Counted from the stretch's first letter, positions 17,733-27,103 are shown. The stretch is 64,000 nt of DNA from Neolewinella litorea (GCF_004803465.1 NZ_SRSF01000002.1:186001-250000); one strand, 5' to 3'. Program-made: numbers and translations. Notes: generated from the sequence alone by a model not told the origin.

Positions 17733-20700
17733 CTAAAACGACTGGATAGAAACTGTAATTTGGTGCTCTCCGGGCCCCAGTCGTAGTGTCGGAAAGGCCG
17801 GATTCACCAGCTCGCCGTTTAGCGACATGACCTGCTCTTCGCGCAGGTCCACGGAAAACTCCGCCACCATATTGGCGGGAATGGTAACGGTATAGGATTC
17901 TTCCCGCGCATTTTCCCGGCGAAAGGTCGCACGGATCGGCCCGCCCAGCGTCGGTACGGTGATTTCACTGCGGGTCAACCCGCCCAGCCGGGGATGGATG
18001 CGGGCTACGGCATAACCCGGCTCCTGCGGTTGAATGCCCCAGAGGTAGCGGGGGATGATGTTGGCGGGCACCGCCCCCCAGGCGTGATTCAGGTCCAGGT
18101 TGGGTTTGTATTTGATATCCCACGCCTCCATGGTCATCGTCGAGCCGCTGCGGATCATATTGTACCAGCTGCGGTCGGAGGTGGAGGTAAGCAGCTCCAG
18201 GGCATAGTCGTCCATGCCGGCATTGTAGAGTGCTTCCAGCAGGTATTGGGCGCCGTAAACGCTGGCTGCCATGCCGCGGCTTTTGATGTACTCCCCCACC
18301 GACCGTTCGTGGCCCGCGGGTACGAGCCCGAAGGCCAGGGGGAACATATTGGCGTGCACGGAGGCGTGGTCGGTTCCCTCTCCGTCGACGTAGATGCCGC
18401 GCTCGGCGTCGAACAGTTTCTCGTTGATGGCGCGCTTCGCCTGCAGGGCGAGTAGCCGGTAGTGCAGGGCTTCGTCGGACTTGCCCAGGAGTCCGGCAAA
18501 CTCCGCCATGATCTCCATATTGCGGTAGAAGAGGGCGTTGATGACGGTGTTGTTGGGTCGGAAAACGAAGCCGTCCCGTTCACCTTCGGCCGTGGCCAGT
18601 TTCCAGCCGGTGTCTTTCTGGGCGGGGGGCCAGTCGACAATGTCGCGCAGCGTTTCGGTGCTGTCCCGGAACCCCAGCTTACGCATGTATTCGGGCGTGA
18701 CGCGGGCCGAGCTGACGAGGTGGTCTTCCCCCACGAGTCCGACCAGCGTCTTCCATTTTAACTCGTCGTAGTAGCGCTCGATCAGTTCCGTATTGCCCGT
18801 GTACATATAGTCGGCGTGGAACATCAGCGCTACGTGCAACTGCCACTCCGTGGGCCAGGTCGGGTGCTCCATGAAGTACTCGATGGTGCGCCGGGCGATG
18901 GCGTATTCCCGGTCGGTGGTGTAGTGGCTCAGCTGGTTAAGGTAGGCATCCGCTTCGTAGGGAATGCGCTCGCGGTCGCCGTCGACATAGAGTCCGGCGA
19001 AGGTGGTGGCCTTGATCGTGTACTTGCAGAGGTCCCAGATCCGGTTCAGCAGGGTATCGTTGCTGGAGAAGTGACTGGCCTCCTCATCCCAGTAGCCGTG
19101 GTAAGCCAGTTGCACGGCGGAATCGACCGTCCCGCCCCGCGGCCCGATCACCTCCGCGTAGCGGAAGGGCAGGAGCACGGGAAAGGAATCGGGCAGGGCC
19201 ACGGCGGCCGGACCGGTATTGCGGTCATCCGGCGGCAGCGGCAGGATGTAGGCGTGGGTGCCGGGGCGGACGGGCAGTTCTACGGATTGGTAGCGGATGG
19301 TGCCGCCGGGAGCGGGATCGATGGCCCCGTCCTTGAGCAATTCCCCTACCCTCACGGTCACCGTACCCGAGCGCCTGGCCGTGTAAGTCAGTTCCAGGTT
19401 CGCGAAGGCCGCCCGACCGAAGTCAAGGAAGACGCCCTGCCGCGTGTCGCGCCGCACCACCGGTGCCACGCGGTCGACCTGAAAAACATTGGGGGTGGTG
19501 AGGTAAGCCGCATCCGCTTTCGGCCCCTGGAACGACTGAGCCGCCGAGTAGCTGGACAGGCGGTTGAGGTGGTCCCAGATGCGCACCTTCCAGTGATAGC
19601 GGTGACCCGGCTGCAGGGGCTTTCCGGCGTAGGGGATCCCGGTGTTAACGTTGGTAGCTTGCCGGCCGCTGTCCCACACGTCGCCGCGGTTCTCGGCCAG
19701 CATTTCGGGGGTAGAAGCCACCAGCACCTGGTAGGCCACCTGGCGGACGGCACCGTCGGGCACTTCCCAGGCGAACTCCGGAGTAGTGTCGTGCAGGGCT
19801 ACATTCGCGGGGTCGCGCAGGTATTCCACGGAAAGCCCCCGGGGGCTGGCGGAAGTCGAATCGCTGTAGGCTTCAATCCTGTTCTCCAGCGCCCGGCGGA
19901 GCGTGAGCAGTTGCGCGCGGTAGGCAGGGTTGCGGGCCAGGTTGGTCGATTCCCGGGGGTCGTCGGGGAGGTAGTGCAGTTCCTCAGCCGATCGGTCGTT
20001 CACGTAACGGAAGTATTTCCACTCTGCCGTGCGGACGCCCTCGCTGGGTGGGATGTCGGGAAATTCCCAGAGGTGCTCGATCAGGACGGTATCCAGCGGG
20101 GCTGGAGCAGGCTTGCCGCGCAGGAGGGGTTGCAGCGATATTCCCTGGTAGCCGTCAGGTACCGGGGTACCGGCCAGGTCGAGGATGGTGGCGGGCACGT
20201 CGACATTGCGGGCGAGGGCGGCGGTGGGGGTGCCGCCGGGGGTGCGGGGGTCATAGACGATCAGCGGCACGCGTACCGAGTTATCGTACATCAGCCACTT
20301 GCCTGCCAGTTGCCGCTCGCCCAGGAAGTAGCCGTTGTCGCCCATCACGATGATCACGGTATTCTTGTCGATCCCTTTCTCGGCCAGTTTCTTGCGCAGT
20401 TTGCCGATCTCCAGGTCGATGCCCGCGACCATCCGGTAGTACCCCTTCACGCTGTGCTGGTACTTTTCGGGGGTGTCGTAGCGCCAGGTCCACCGCAGGC
20501 GGTTGAAGCCTTCGCGCACCGGGAGGGGCAAAGCGTCAAAATCATTTTGGGCGCCGAGCGCGGGTGCCGGGGCGGAGACGTCTTGCAATAAGGCGTCGGT
20601 TTCCGGCTGCCAGAAGTACTGTTCCGGGGCCGGGTCGTGGGCGTGCGGTGCGCTGAAGCTCAGACTGAGGCAGAAGGGTCGTTCATCGTCGGCGTGGCGA

Positions 20701-21230
20701 TCCACGAAGTCGAGGGCCTGCTGACCGGTATAGCGGGTCAGGTGGACGGTATCGCCGTTGAGGGTCTTGTACCAGTAGCCGCGGCGGTCGGGGTAGGCGT
20801 TGTTGCGGTCGTAGAAATCGGATTCGTCGAATTGCTCCCCGGCCCGGGCGTAGCGTACCCCATACTTGCCGTAGAAGCCGGTGCGGTAGCCGGATCGGCG
20901 CAGCACGGCCGGGTAGGCGTATTGCATATAGGATTCGGGGATGTCGCCCGTCTGGAAATTAAAGCGGTGGGTGCGTTCGTGGAGGCCCGTGAGCAAGGTG
21001 GCGCGGCTGGCCGCGCAGATGGGCGTGGTGACCAAGGCGTGGCTGAAGTAGGTGCCCTCCCGGGCCAGGCGGTCCATTTCCGGGGTATGCGCCAGGGGGT
21101 TACCCGTGTAGCCCAGCGCGTCGTGCCGCTGGTCGTCGGTAAGGATGAAGATAATATTCGGTCGGTCGTCGGCCTGGGCGCGGAGGTTGGTCGCCCAGAG
21201 GGCCAGCAGCAGCGGAAGGAATCGGTACAT
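17733..21230 (-). CDS. Bifunctional sulfatase / GH78 alpha-L-rhamnosidase fusion
   Basis: A single 1165-residue reading frame. A signal peptide (FLPLLLALWATNLRAQ) is followed by an S1-family sulfatase (about 24-480): metal ligands TDDQ (32-33) and VMGDNGYFLGE, and the formylglycine Cys72 in ICAASRATLLTG. After a short linker comes GH78: an N-terminal beta-sandwich (FAWEVPDG, AYQVLVAST, DVWDSGRQ, YHWKVRIWD), then the (alpha/alpha)6 domain with DGDRERIPYEAD, TEWQLHVALMFHADYM and GSTMTMEAWD, and a C-terminal beta domain. A sulfatase/rhamnosidase fusion is known from the ulvan-degradation locus of Formosa agariphila, so removal of sulfate and rhamnose from ulvan-like polymers is the likely job. 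Activation needs a formylglycine-generating enzyme elsewhere. A -7-like TAAGTTTA lies at 21237-21244. It is divergent from ftsK. Confidence 0.88.
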   Translation of the reverse strand: MYRFLPLLLALWATNLRAQADDRPNIIFILTDDQRHDALGYTGNPLAHTPEMDRLAREGTYFSHALVTTPICAASRATLLTGLHERTHRFNFQTGDIPESYMQYAYPAVLRRSGYRTGFYGKYGVRYARAGEQFDESDFYDRNNAYPDRRGYWYKTLNGDTVHLTRYTGQQALDFVDRHADDERPFCLSLSFSAPHAHDPAPEQYFWQPETDALLQDVSAPAPALGAQNDFDALPLPVREGFNRLRWTWRYDTPEKYQHSVKGYYRMVAGIDLEIGKLRKKLAEKGIDKNTVIIVMGDNGYFLGERQLAGKWLMYDNSVRVPLIVYDPRTPGGTPTAALARNVDVPATILDLAGTPVPDGYQGISLQPLLRGKPAPAPLDTVLIEHLWEFPDIPPSEGVRTAEWKYFRYVNDRSAEELHYLPDDPRESTNLARNPAYRAQLLTLRRALENRIEAYSDSTSASPRGLSVEYLRDPANVALHDTTPEFAWEVPDGAVRQVAYQVLVASTPEMLAENRGDVWDSGRQATNVNTGIPYAGKPLQPGHRYHWKVRIWDHLNRLSSYSAAQSFQGPKADAAYLTTPNVFQVDRVAPVVRRDTRQGVFLDFGRAAFANLELTYTARRSGTVTVRVGELLKDGAIDPAPGGTIRYQSVELPVRPGTHAYILPLPPDDRNTGPAAVALPDSFPVLLPFRYAEVIGPRGGTVDSAVQLAYHGYWDEEASHFSSNDTLLNRIWDLCKYTIKATTFAGLYVDGDRERIPYEADAYLNQLSHYTTDREYAIARRTIEYFMEHPTWPTEWQLHVALMFHADYMYTGNTELIERYYDELKWKTLVGLVGEDHLVSSARVTPEYMRKLGFRDSTETLRDIVDWPPAQKDTGWKLATAEGERDGFVFRPNNTVINALFYRNMEIMAEFAGLLGKSDEALHYRLLALQAKRAINEKLFDAERGIYVDGEGTDHASVHANMFPLAFGLVPAGHERSVGEYIKSRGMAASVYGAQYLLEALYNAGMDDYALELLTSTSDRSWYNMIRSGSTMTMEAWDIKYKPNLDLNHAWGAVPANIIPRYLWGIQPQEPGYAVARIHPRLGGLTRSEITVPTLGGPIRATFRRENAREESYTVTIPANMVAEFSVDLREEQVMSLNGELVNPAFPTLRLGPGEHQITVSIQSF

Positions 21231-21394
21231 GATCCCTAAACTTACTGTGCCGGGCAGTGGGGGGTGTCCTGTTGTGGGGGGTAGGCTTCTTATTGATACC
21301 GCATGCCTTCAGGTCGAGTGTTGAAATTGCCGGACCATTGCGGGTCGAGCGGGGCAACGACCGGTCACTTGCAGGTGCTTGCCGGATAACAGGC

Positions 21395-21960
21395 GCGCGT
21401 AGCGATGGCTTCAGCGGTCATGCTGCATTTGTCACTTGCCTTTCCGGCAGCTTGCCGACTCAAGTCGGCGCTACACACAAATCAACGCCACTTGTAGCGA
21501 TGGCTTCTGCCGTCATGCTGCTTTTGTTCTTGAGGGTGATGGCAGCTTGCCGACTCAAGTCGGCGCTACACACATGTCGGCGCTACCCGTAGCGATGGCT
21601 TCAGGCGTCACGGGTCATTTTTTCCTGGCCGTGCCGGCAGCTGGCCGACTCAAGTCGGCCCTACACTCAAATCGGCGCCACCCGTAGCGATGGCTTCAGC
21701 CGTCACGCTGCATTTTTTCATGCGGCGCAGGCAGCTTGCCGACGCAAGTCGGCGCTACGCTCAAGTCGGCGCTACCCGTAGCGATGGCTTCAGCCGTCAC
21801 GCTGCATTTTTCCATGCGGCGCAGGCAGCTGGCCGACTCAAGTCGGCGCTACGTGTAGCGATGGCTTCAGCCGTCACGCTGCTTTTGTTCCTCGCCGGAC
21901 CGGCAGCTTGCCGACTCAAGTCGGCGCTACACGCAAGTCGGCGCTACGCGCGAATTACAC
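21395..21960. repeat. Alternating palindromic repeat array (two REP-like elements, 6 + 6 copies)
   Basis: Element A, GTAGCGATGGCTTCAGCC plus GTCACGCTGC (imperfect dyad around GGCTTCAGCC), starts near 21399, 21494, 21599, 21684, 21778 and 21854. Element B holds the near-perfect palindrome GCCGACTCAAGTCGGC at 21454, 21549, 21654, 21738 (one change), 21832 and 21910. A and B alternate with a period of about 78-105 bp, and several gaps carry an extra half-site caagtcggcgctac. It lies in the 855-bp divergent gap between the fusion gene and ftsK. The layout resembles REP/BIME clusters of other bacteria; no RAYT transposase is in the window. The 21231-21394 part holds no clear feature beyond the fusion gene's promoter. 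Confidence 0.9.
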
Positions 21961-22049
21961 GCCGGGCCACAGGCCCGACGGCCCGACGGCCCGGATGTAT
22001 CATTTGTTAACTTCCTTCCCCCCCACCCCGGCGTTCTCCCCTTTTATCG

Positions 22050-22057
22050 TAATTTCG
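22050..22057 (+). promoter_or_regulatory. Candidate -7 element (TAATTTCG) of ftsK
   Basis: It matches TAnnTTTG at all but one position and lies 28 nt before the ftsK ATG, downstream of the palindromic array. Confidence 0.35.
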
Positions 22058-22085
22058 CCGCCCGGCCCCACAAGCCACTTACTGC

Positions 22086-24554
22086 ATGGCCAAAGCACAA
22101 AAAAAGAGCGGACAACTGGGTCTCCGAATGGGACTGAAAGACGAGCGCATTCCGAAACTGTTCGGACTGTTGCTACTCTTCATTGCCGTCTACCTCACGG
22201 TAGCCTTCGTCTCCTACCTCTTCACCTGGAAGATCGATCAGGACCGCGTATTGCGCTTCAGCTGGAAGCTGCTGAGCGAGGATGCCGCCTCGGTGGACAA
22301 CTGGTTGGGGAGGCTGGGGGCTTTCCTCTCGAATTTCTTTATTTATTTCTGCTTTGGACTGCCGAGCTTCCTGCTGGTGTACTTTATCGGCCGGCTGGGC
22401 CTGAACCGTCTGCGCCGGGCGCCCCTGAAGCCAATGGCCAACCTGTTCGTAAAGCTCATGCTCTTCACGATCGGCCTGGCCGTACTGCTGAGCTTCGCCT
22501 TCGGCGGGCTGACCGACTTCCCACTCGGCGGCGGCGTAGGCGATTACCTGGTCTCCCACCTCAGCGGCGTACTGGGTGGCTTCGGGGTGATTTTGCTGCT
22601 GTTGTTGCTGTTCGGACTGTACCTCATCTTCGAGGCGCGGATCGACTTCAACGGCTCGCCCGGCCAGATCCGCAACGACGTGGTCGACCACTTTTCCGAG
22701 ATGATGCGCCTGGGCCGCAAACCACGCCGCCCGGCACCCCCGGCGGCCCGTACCCCGGCACCCGCGGCCGCGCCCAAGGAACGCCCCGCTACGCCACCCT
22801 CCCTTTCGCCCGGCGACCGCGGCAACTTTGAGATCGACAGTCCGCGCACCCTTTCCGAAAAAGGCCTGGAACAGATCCGAGGCGACCAGATGGAAATGCC
22901 GCTGGAATCCGTGGGCGACGTCACTCTCGTGAACCCCGACCCCCTGGCGGCCGGCGCCGACAACCTCATCGTAGCCGACGGCGATACCGGCATCGATACC
23001 AGTCTGGCAGTAACCGAAGAGAACCAGGACCACACCGAGCCCTACGACCCCACCCTGGACCTGCCCGCCTACGAGAAGCCACACCTACAGCTGCTGGTGG
23101 AGGGCGATACCAGCAAGCACGAGGTAGACCGCGCCGAACTGGAGGCCAACAAGGACCAGATCATCGAGACGCTGCTCAACTACAAGATCGAGATCACCAA
23201 GATCCGCGCCACCATCGGGCCCACGGTCACCCTGTACGAAATCGTACCCGCCCCCGGCGTGCGCATTTCCAAGATCAAGAACCTGGAGGACGACATCGCC
23301 CTTTCCCTGGCCGCCCTCGGTATCCGGATCATCGCGCCCATCCCCGGCCGCGGCACTATCGGTATCGAAGTACCGAACACCAACCCCCAGATGGTGAGCA
23401 TGCGAGAGGTGCTGGAGAGCGAGAAGTTCCGCAACGCCAAGATGGACCTCCCCCTGGCCCTCGGCAAGACCATCAAGAATGAGGTACTGATCGCCGACCT
23501 GGCCAAGATGCCCCACCTGCTGGTGGCCGGCGCAACCGGACAGGGTAAGTCGGTGGGCATCAACTCGATCATCATGTCGCTGCTCTACAAGAAGCACCCC
23601 AGCCAGGTCAAACTGGTAATGATCGACCCCAAGAAGGTGGAACTCTTCCCCTACGCCAAGCTCGAGAGCCACTTCCTGGCCTTCCTGCCCGGACAGACGG
23701 AGCCCATCACCACCGAGACCACCAAGGTGATCCACATCCTGAACTCGCTCTGTATCGAGATGGACCAGCGCTACGACCTGCTCAAGAAAGCGGCCTCGCG
23801 CAACATCAAGGAGTACAACGAGAAGTTCGTGGCCCGCCGCCTGAACCCGGAGAAGGGCCACAAGTTCCTGCCCTTCATCGTGCTGGTGATCGACGAATTC
23901 GCCGACCTCATCATGACCGCCGGCAAGGAAGTGGAAATGCCCATCGCCCGCCTCGCCCAGCTGTCGCGCGCTGTAGGCATCCACCTCGTGATTGCTACCC
24001 AGCGGCCCTCGGTGAACATCATCACCGGCGTCATCAAGGCCAACTTCCCGGCCCGGATCGCCTACAAGGTGACGGCCAAGGTCGACTCCCGCACCATCCT
24101 CGACTCCGGCGGCGCCGACCAGCTTATCGGCCGGGGCGACATGCTGCTGAGCAACGGCGGCGACGTGGTGCGCCTGCAGGGCGCCTTCGTGGACACGCCC
24201 GAGGTGGAAGAGGTCATCAACTTCATCGGCAATCAGCGCGGCTACGTGGAGCCCTATCTGCTGCCCGAGTACAATACCGACGAGGAAATGGCCGGCTCCG
24301 GGGCGCTGTCGTATGCCGACCTTGACGACATGTTCGAGGACGCCGCCCGCCTCATCATCCAGCAGCAACACGGCTCCACCAGTATGGTGCAGCGCCGCCT
24401 CAAGCTGGGGTACAACCGCGCCGGCCGCATCATGGACCAGATGGAGCAACTCGGCATCGTTGGTCCGGCCCAGGGCTCCAAACCACGCGAAGTACTGGTG
24501 TACGACGAGATGGAACTTACGCGCTTCATCGACGACTTGCGGAATCGGGGGTAG
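22086..24554 (+). CDS. ftsK: DNA translocase FtsK
   Basis: 822 residues. The N-terminus has four membrane helices (about 24-48, 78-101, 118-142, 157-183), then an acidic, Pro/Ala-rich linker (about 200-330) much shorter than in E. coli. The motor follows with Walker A VAGATGQGKSVGIN (about 480), MIDPKKVEL, Walker B FIVLVIDEFADLIM and the ATQRPSVNIITG stretch. The C-terminal gamma winged-helix domain (TSMVQRRLKLGYNRAGRIMDQ) recognises orienting DNA sequences and activates XerCD at dif. FtsK anchors at the division septum and pumps chromosome dimers apart. The start ATG at 22086 gives the basic N-terminus MAKAQKKSGQ. Confidence 0.96.
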   Translation: MAKAQKKSGQLGLRMGLKDERIPKLFGLLLLFIAVYLTVAFVSYLFTWKIDQDRVLRFSWKLLSEDAASVDNWLGRLGAFLSNFFIYFCFGLPSFLLVYFIGRLGLNRLRRAPLKPMANLFVKLMLFTIGLAVLLSFAFGGLTDFPLGGGVGDYLVSHLSGVLGGFGVILLLLLLFGLYLIFEARIDFNGSPGQIRNDVVDHFSEMMRLGRKPRRPAPPAARTPAPAAAPKERPATPPSLSPGDRGNFEIDSPRTLSEKGLEQIRGDQMEMPLESVGDVTLVNPDPLAAGADNLIVADGDTGIDTSLAVTEENQDHTEPYDPTLDLPAYEKPHLQLLVEGDTSKHEVDRAELEANKDQIIETLLNYKIEITKIRATIGPTVTLYEIVPAPGVRISKIKNLEDDIALSLAALGIRIIAPIPGRGTIGIEVPNTNPQMVSMREVLESEKFRNAKMDLPLALGKTIKNEVLIADLAKMPHLLVAGATGQGKSVGINSIIMSLLYKKHPSQVKLVMIDPKKVELFPYAKLESHFLAFLPGQTEPITTETTKVIHILNSLCIEMDQRYDLLKKAASRNIKEYNEKFVARRLNPEKGHKFLPFIVLVIDEFADLIMTAGKEVEMPIARLAQLSRAVGIHLVIATQRPSVNIITGVIKANFPARIAYKVTAKVDSRTILDSGGADQLIGRGDMLLSNGGDVVRLQGAFVDTPEVEEVINFIGNQRGYVEPYLLPEYNTDEEMAGSGALSYADLDDMFEDAARLIIQQQHGSTSMVQRRLKLGYNRAGRIMDQMEQLGIVGPAQGSKPREVLVYDEMELTRFIDDLRNRG

Positions 24555-24627
24555 ATCGGCGGCCAACGTCACTCGGGCGGAAGGTCCCCGATGCTTTATC
24601 GTTTCCCAACTAGCCCATCGTTTCCCC

Positions 24628-25710
24628 TCAGGGGTGAAACACATCCCCCAGCACCGCCTCTTCTCCCACCAGCCGTTCGGGAAGGGGGCTGTCGTAAATG
24701 ACCAGGTGGGTGCCGTCGGCCAGAATGGCCATTCCCTCCGCCTTGTCCTTGCCGTAGGCGTGCTCCCCACCGTGGGTAACGTCGTACAGCCGCTCCGGGC
24801 GGTGGCAGACGGTAACTTCCATTTCTGGAAAGCCGCCGCGGATGCACCAGGCGCTGATGGTGCCGTCGAGGTCCATGGTGGGGCCCGCCAGGAGGAGGAC
24901 GTCGCCGGTGCGGTGGTCGATGTTGATTTCGCGGATGCCCATGCCAGCCAGCTTGACGAAGTGTTTGCGGTAGGGCTTGTCGTCGTGACCGCGGCCATCG
25001 AGGTGGAGGAAGTCTCCCCGCTCATGCACACCGAACTCCAGTATTACGGCCCAGCCGCCGATCACGGGTCCACGCAATCCGATAAAGATGCGGTCGTGGT
25101 GGACGGCCAGCCCCTCGATGTCGAAGCCATTGTCCTTGCAGGGGATGTGCATGAACTTGCTAATATGTACGTCGGTGCTCAGCAGTTCGGTCAGCACGGT
25201 GCTGTCGGAACCCCCTTCCAAGAGTTTGGCGGTGTGTTTCTTTCCCTCGATGGTGACCTGCCGCAGGGGCGTCCAGATTCCCGTTTTCCGGTTTACCCGA
25301 CAGGGGATGCGCCCCATGGAGAAGCGGTTGCGGTCCACGCTGATGGTACTCAGGGCCGCAGCGCCGGCCAGATCGTCGTCGTCCTCGTCCGGGGTATGCC
25401 GCTTCAACGACATACTCCCGGTGAACCACAGATAGGGCGTTTCCCAGGCCAGCCCCTCGATGTCCATCTCCCCTTCGCTGCCGTCGGGCAGGTCAAAGAA
25501 GTCGGCCAGTTCAAAGGTCTGGTGGCTGCCGTAGCCCCCCTCCTCCTCGAGCAGCCGCTCGATCGCCGAGCTTTCGTCATAGGCCACGAAAAGGGTGTTG
25601 TCCACCACCACCGAGGTAGACAGCTGGCAGCGGATTTCCTGGAGGTTTTTCGCCTTCTTGTCAAAGGTCAGCCTCACCTGACGGACGGGATCGCGGCGTT
25701 TCATTTTCAT
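24628..25710 (-). CDS. DUF3616 domain-containing protein
   Basis: 360 residues without a signal peptide. DUF3616-type signatures include a repeated IEGLAW / DIEGLAVHHDRIFIGLRGPV pattern, INIDHRTGDVLLLAGPTMDLDG and EGMAILADGTHLVIYDS, which look like blades of a beta-propeller. The family has no proven activity. The ATG at 25710 (MKMKRRDPV) is chosen; the frame continues upstream through non-conserved sequence. The ending is convergent with ftsK, with a 73-bp gap. Confidence 0.82.
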   Translation of the reverse strand: MKMKRRDPVRQVRLTFDKKAKNLQEIRCQLSTSVVVDNTLFVAYDESSAIERLLEEEGGYGSHQTFELADFFDLPDGSEGEMDIEGLAWETPYLWFTGSMSLKRHTPDEDDDDLAGAAALSTISVDRNRFSMGRIPCRVNRKTGIWTPLRQVTIEGKKHTAKLLEGGSDSTVLTELLSTDVHISKFMHIPCKDNGFDIEGLAVHHDRIFIGLRGPVIGGWAVILEFGVHERGDFLHLDGRGHDDKPYRKHFVKLAGMGIREINIDHRTGDVLLLAGPTMDLDGTISAWCIRGGFPEMEVTVCHRPERLYDVTHGGEHAYGKDKAEGMAILADGTHLVIYDSPLPERLVGEEAVLGDVFHP

Positions 25711-26039
25711 GCGAGTAGAATCTCCGGATGCGCTGATTTGTGCACGGGGGGCGGCGGCGCGCGGGTGCCATGACCGTCGGAAAAGCGGAATGGACAAAGG
25801 AAGCTGGAATAGCAGCCACCCCAGGCAAAACCCCGCCGGGCTCGCTTCGCCTCGCCCGGATAGTTGAACCAAAGCGCCACAGCGAATCACCACGACGGTG
25901 CAATTACAGCTTCCGTGGCTCCATAGGTAGAAAGGAGGAGGGTAGTAACGGCATAAAGTGGGTGAAAATTCAGTGTCCGGAATAGCTTCAGGAAGTATTC
26001 CCGTAGAGTATTCATTCCATCGCTACGTCTACCCCACCG
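25711..26039. other. Intergenic region between DUF3616 and the sigma factor
   Basis: This divergent spacer of 329 bp contains the 20-mer repeat (25750-25769) and a hairpin with arms CCGGGC (25836-25841) and GCCCGG (25854-25859) around a tcgcttcgcctc loop. The part at 25890-26030 is AT-richer and probably holds the promoters of the sigma factor. A 42-codon minus-strand frame from 26015 (MNTLREYFLKL) exists but is not supported further. Confidence 0.5.
25750..25769 (-). repeat. 20-mer GGCACCCGCGCGCCGCCGCC, copy 1
   Basis: This is an exact copy on the minus strand, about 40 nt upstream of the DUF3616 start and pointing toward it. Other copies are at 27046, 36946 and 45948. Confidence 0.8.
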
Positions 26040-26564
26040 ATGCGCGAACCGAAATTCCAGACCTGGCAGGTGATCTACGACCGGCACGCCGCCGAGGTGG
26101 AGGCGTTCGTGCGCGGTCGGGCTCCGGCGGGGGAAGCCGATGACTTGCTGCAGGAGGTGTGGTCGGCACTGACCGGAGCATTGGAGGAACAGGAGTTGCG
26201 CGACCCCCGGGCCTGGCTCTTCCGCGTGGCCCGCAACCGCCTTACCGACCTCTACCGCCGCCGCGCCGCGCGGCCACCCATTCAGGACATTACCGCTGAA
26301 TTGGAGGTGACCGACGCGCCAGTATCCATTGGCTACCTGTCCGACGAGGACGTGGATGAAGAGATCACCGCGGCCCTGGCCCTGCTCCCGGAAGCCCAGC
26401 GGGAGGTATTCGTCCGCAACGAACTCGGCGGAGAAACCCTGCGAGAGATCGCCGTCGATCTCGGTATTCCGCTGAAGACCGCCATTTCGCGCAAGGGGTA
26501 CGCGCGCCGGCGGCTGCAGGGGGCGTTGCGGGAGGTGTACGAGGATTATTTCGGGATCGACTAA
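26040..26564 (+). CDS. ECF-type RNA polymerase sigma factor
   Basis: 174 residues. The sigma region 2 part has EADDLLQEVWSAL and DPRAWLFRVARNRLTDLYRRR. The region 4 helix-turn-helix has LLPEAQREVFVRNELGGETLREIAVDLGIPLKTAISRKGYARRRL. These redirect RNA polymerase to stress or envelope promoters. No anti-sigma gene follows; instead an Hsp20 gene begins 52 bp downstream, so a stress-response unit in which the sigma factor drives hsp20 is plausible but inferred only from proximity. Confidence 0.9.
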   Translation: MREPKFQTWQVIYDRHAAEVEAFVRGRAPAGEADDLLQEVWSALTGALEEQELRDPRAWLFRVARNRLTDLYRRRAARPPIQDITAELEVTDAPVSIGYLSDEDVDEEITAALALLPEAQREVFVRNELGGETLREIAVDLGIPLKTAISRKGYARRRLQGALREVYEDYFGID

Positions 26565-26616
26565 AGTAATCGGTATGGTCTCTCGTCAACAGGGGTAAGA
26601 GCAAAACCTAAACACC

Positions 26617-27012
26617 ATGCGTCATTTCCATCGCAACCAGGAAGGCGGTCAACGTCGCCGTCGCCCGCAGTACGGTCCCCGCCGTCCGAAGCACAACGTT
26701 CCCGTCAACATCGAAGAAACGGAAAACGGCTTCGAGGCCCGGGTGTACTGCGTCACCTTCGCCAAGGAGGACGTCAAGATCCAGTTGACCGACAACCTCA
26801 TCTACATCAGCGGCACGCGCCGGCCGGAGAACGACCGCCCCGACTTCCTGCTGCAGGAGTACCCCATCAAGAGCTTCGAGCGCTGGTTCGAACTCAGCGA
26901 GGCAGTGGACCAGGCGGCCATCACCGCCCGTTTTGAGGATGGTGTGCTGGTCATCACCGCCCCGAAGATCCCGGAAGCGCAGCGACCTGAGCGGGAAGTC
27001 GTGATCGATTAG
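26617..27012 (+). CDS. Hsp20/alpha-crystallin family small heat-shock protein
   Basis: 131 residues: a basic, Arg-rich N-terminus (HRNQEGGQRRRRPQYG), then an alpha-crystallin domain (about 28-122: VNIEETENGFEARVYCV, LIYISGTRRPEN, FERWFELSEAVDQAAITARFEDGVLVI) and the conserved beta-strand end ITAPKIPEAQ. Small heat-shock proteins hold unfolding proteins in an ATP-independent way. The usual I-x-I C-terminal anchor appears only weakly (VVID). It follows the sigma factor on the same strand. Confidence 0.88.
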   Translation: MRHFHRNQEGGQRRRRPQYGPRRPKHNVPVNIEETENGFEARVYCVTFAKEDVKIQLTDNLIYISGTRRPENDRPDFLLQEYPIKSFERWFELSEAVDQAAITARFEDGVLVITAPKIPEAQRPEREVVID

Positions 27013-27045
27013 GCGTCGGATATTCCAGGCCTTGCCGACTTCCCC

Positions 27046-27065
27046 TGCACCCGCGCGCCGCCGCC
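27046..27065 (+). repeat. 20-mer GGCACCCGCGCGCCGCCGCC, copy 2 (one mismatch)
   Basis: 19 of 20 bases match (T in the first position). It lies 145 nt upstream of the serine-hydrolase-like gene and points toward it. Confidence 0.7.
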
Positions 27066-27103
27066 CCGTGTCTCCGCTTATCGGTTTACAATACGCTACA
27101 AAA

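Noticed and set aside
18816-20591. 591-codon plus-strand ORF
   Set aside because: It is antisense to the sulfatase/rhamnosidase gene, has no recognisable domain, and is an expected shadow in GC-rich DNA.
21690-22010. ORF in the palindromic array upstream of ftsK
   Set aside because: It reads through REP-like elements and has no conserved domain.
23085-25031. 648-codon minus-strand ORF across ftsK and DUF3616
   Set aside because: It lies antisense to ftsK with low-complexity composition and has no domain.
25887-26087. Small hydrophobic ORF upstream of the sigma factor (start near 26015)
   Set aside because: It overlaps the sigma factor's 5' end in antisense, is AT-rich promoter-like DNA, and has no family support.
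26040-27012. Sigma factor/anti-sigma pair
   Set aside because: The gene after the sigma factor is an Hsp20 chaperone with no membrane anchor or anti-sigma motif.
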